Positions 63,917 to 64,000 of a stretch of DNA of 64,000 nt are shown one piece after another; position 1 is the stretch's first letter, and each line of letters opens with the position of its first letter. Both the position numbers and the translations under genes were made by a program. Under the pieces are notes generated by a model. It was given only the letters and a program-made list of their open reading frames with translations. It made no database searches and was not told where the DNA came from. This DNA comes from Leisingera thetidis (GTDB lineage Bacteria > Pseudomonadota > Alphaproteobacteria > Rhodobacterales > Rhodobacteraceae): assembly GCF_025857195.1 (NCBI RefSeq), contig NZ_CP109787.1, forward strand, positions 2,049,501 to 2,113,500, written 5' to 3'.

Positions 63917-64000
63917 AGACATCCGGCCCTCAGGCATCCGGCCGGGTGTGCACAGGCTTTGTTCGCAAACGCCGGATTGCCCTGCACCGCTGCCGCGGGG

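Overview
The window is about 64 kb of high-GC DNA from a marine alphaproteobacterium of the order Rhodobacterales. A Roseobacter-group genome close to Leisingera or Phaeobacter fits best. The evidence is a Rhodobacter-type gene transfer agent (GTA) head cluster, a DddP-type DMSP lyase, a cytochrome b561/YceI fusion, a PnrA/BMP-type binding protein, and house-keeping loci (fab, rpsF-rpsR-rplI, tig, glnBA, purB, acnA) with typical alphaproteobacterial protein sequences. Genus assignment is inference from protein similarity.

Region by region. 1-3.3 kb (minus strand): the start of a GTA cluster (small terminase, large terminase, portal, and the first codons of the next head gene), read from a clear promoter at 3288-3316. 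3.5-4 kb: an unrecognised 132-aa protein. 4-11.5 kb: the fatty-acid synthesis locus fabD-fabG-acpP-fabF plus mltG, interrupted between acpP and fabF by a divergent HisA paralogue and a membrane PilZ protein. 11.6-14.9 kb: a cytochrome b561-YceI fusion, a small basic secreted protein, a separate YceI and a two-TM protein. 15.1-16.4 kb: rpsF-rpsR-rplI. 17.3-19.1 kb: a lipoprotein lytic transglycosylase and an overlapping pair of a small anchored protein and an HTTM membrane protein. 19.2-23.3 kb: trigger factor and two tandem porins.

23.9-39.8 kb is the most unusual segment. It is a dedicated regulon for uptake and breakdown of an N-methylated (quaternary or tertiary amine) compound. It holds a BetI-like TetR regulator, two tandem FAD oxidoreductases, a GcvT-family protein, a class III aminotransferase, a trimethylamine-dehydrogenase-like flavoprotein, a polyamine/betaine-type ABC transporter, a Rieske oxygenase and an MttB-family methyltransferase without pyrrolysine. 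Four copies of an inverted repeat built on TTTGAG..CTCAAA lie in its three divergent promoter regions, so one repressor probably controls the whole set. The substrate cannot be read from the sequence.

40.1-40.6 kb: a decayed tyrosine-integrase C-terminus abuts a tRNA-Leu(TAG), a probable old integration scar. 40.8-49.8 kb: a Hint-like protein, a bifunctional NAD(P)H-hydrate repair enzyme carrying an in-frame repeat insertion, glnB-glnA, a BMP-type solute-binding protein, a YegD-like Hsp70 protein, a lytic transglycosylase and an unknown protein. 49.8-54.4 kb: a heme-dependent N-demethylase-like protein (DUF3445) divergent from dddP, then a hydrolase-OsmC fusion and a broken secreted-protein gene. 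54.4-64 kb: purB, an APH-family kinase, a TPR protein, an isolated fliG, an LpxL-like acyltransferase, a DUF1223 protein, acnA and an ABM-domain protein.

Most gene ends are marked by GC-rich hairpins with T-tracts, several usable from both strands. No CRISPR array, insertion sequence, rRNA gene or origin was seen.
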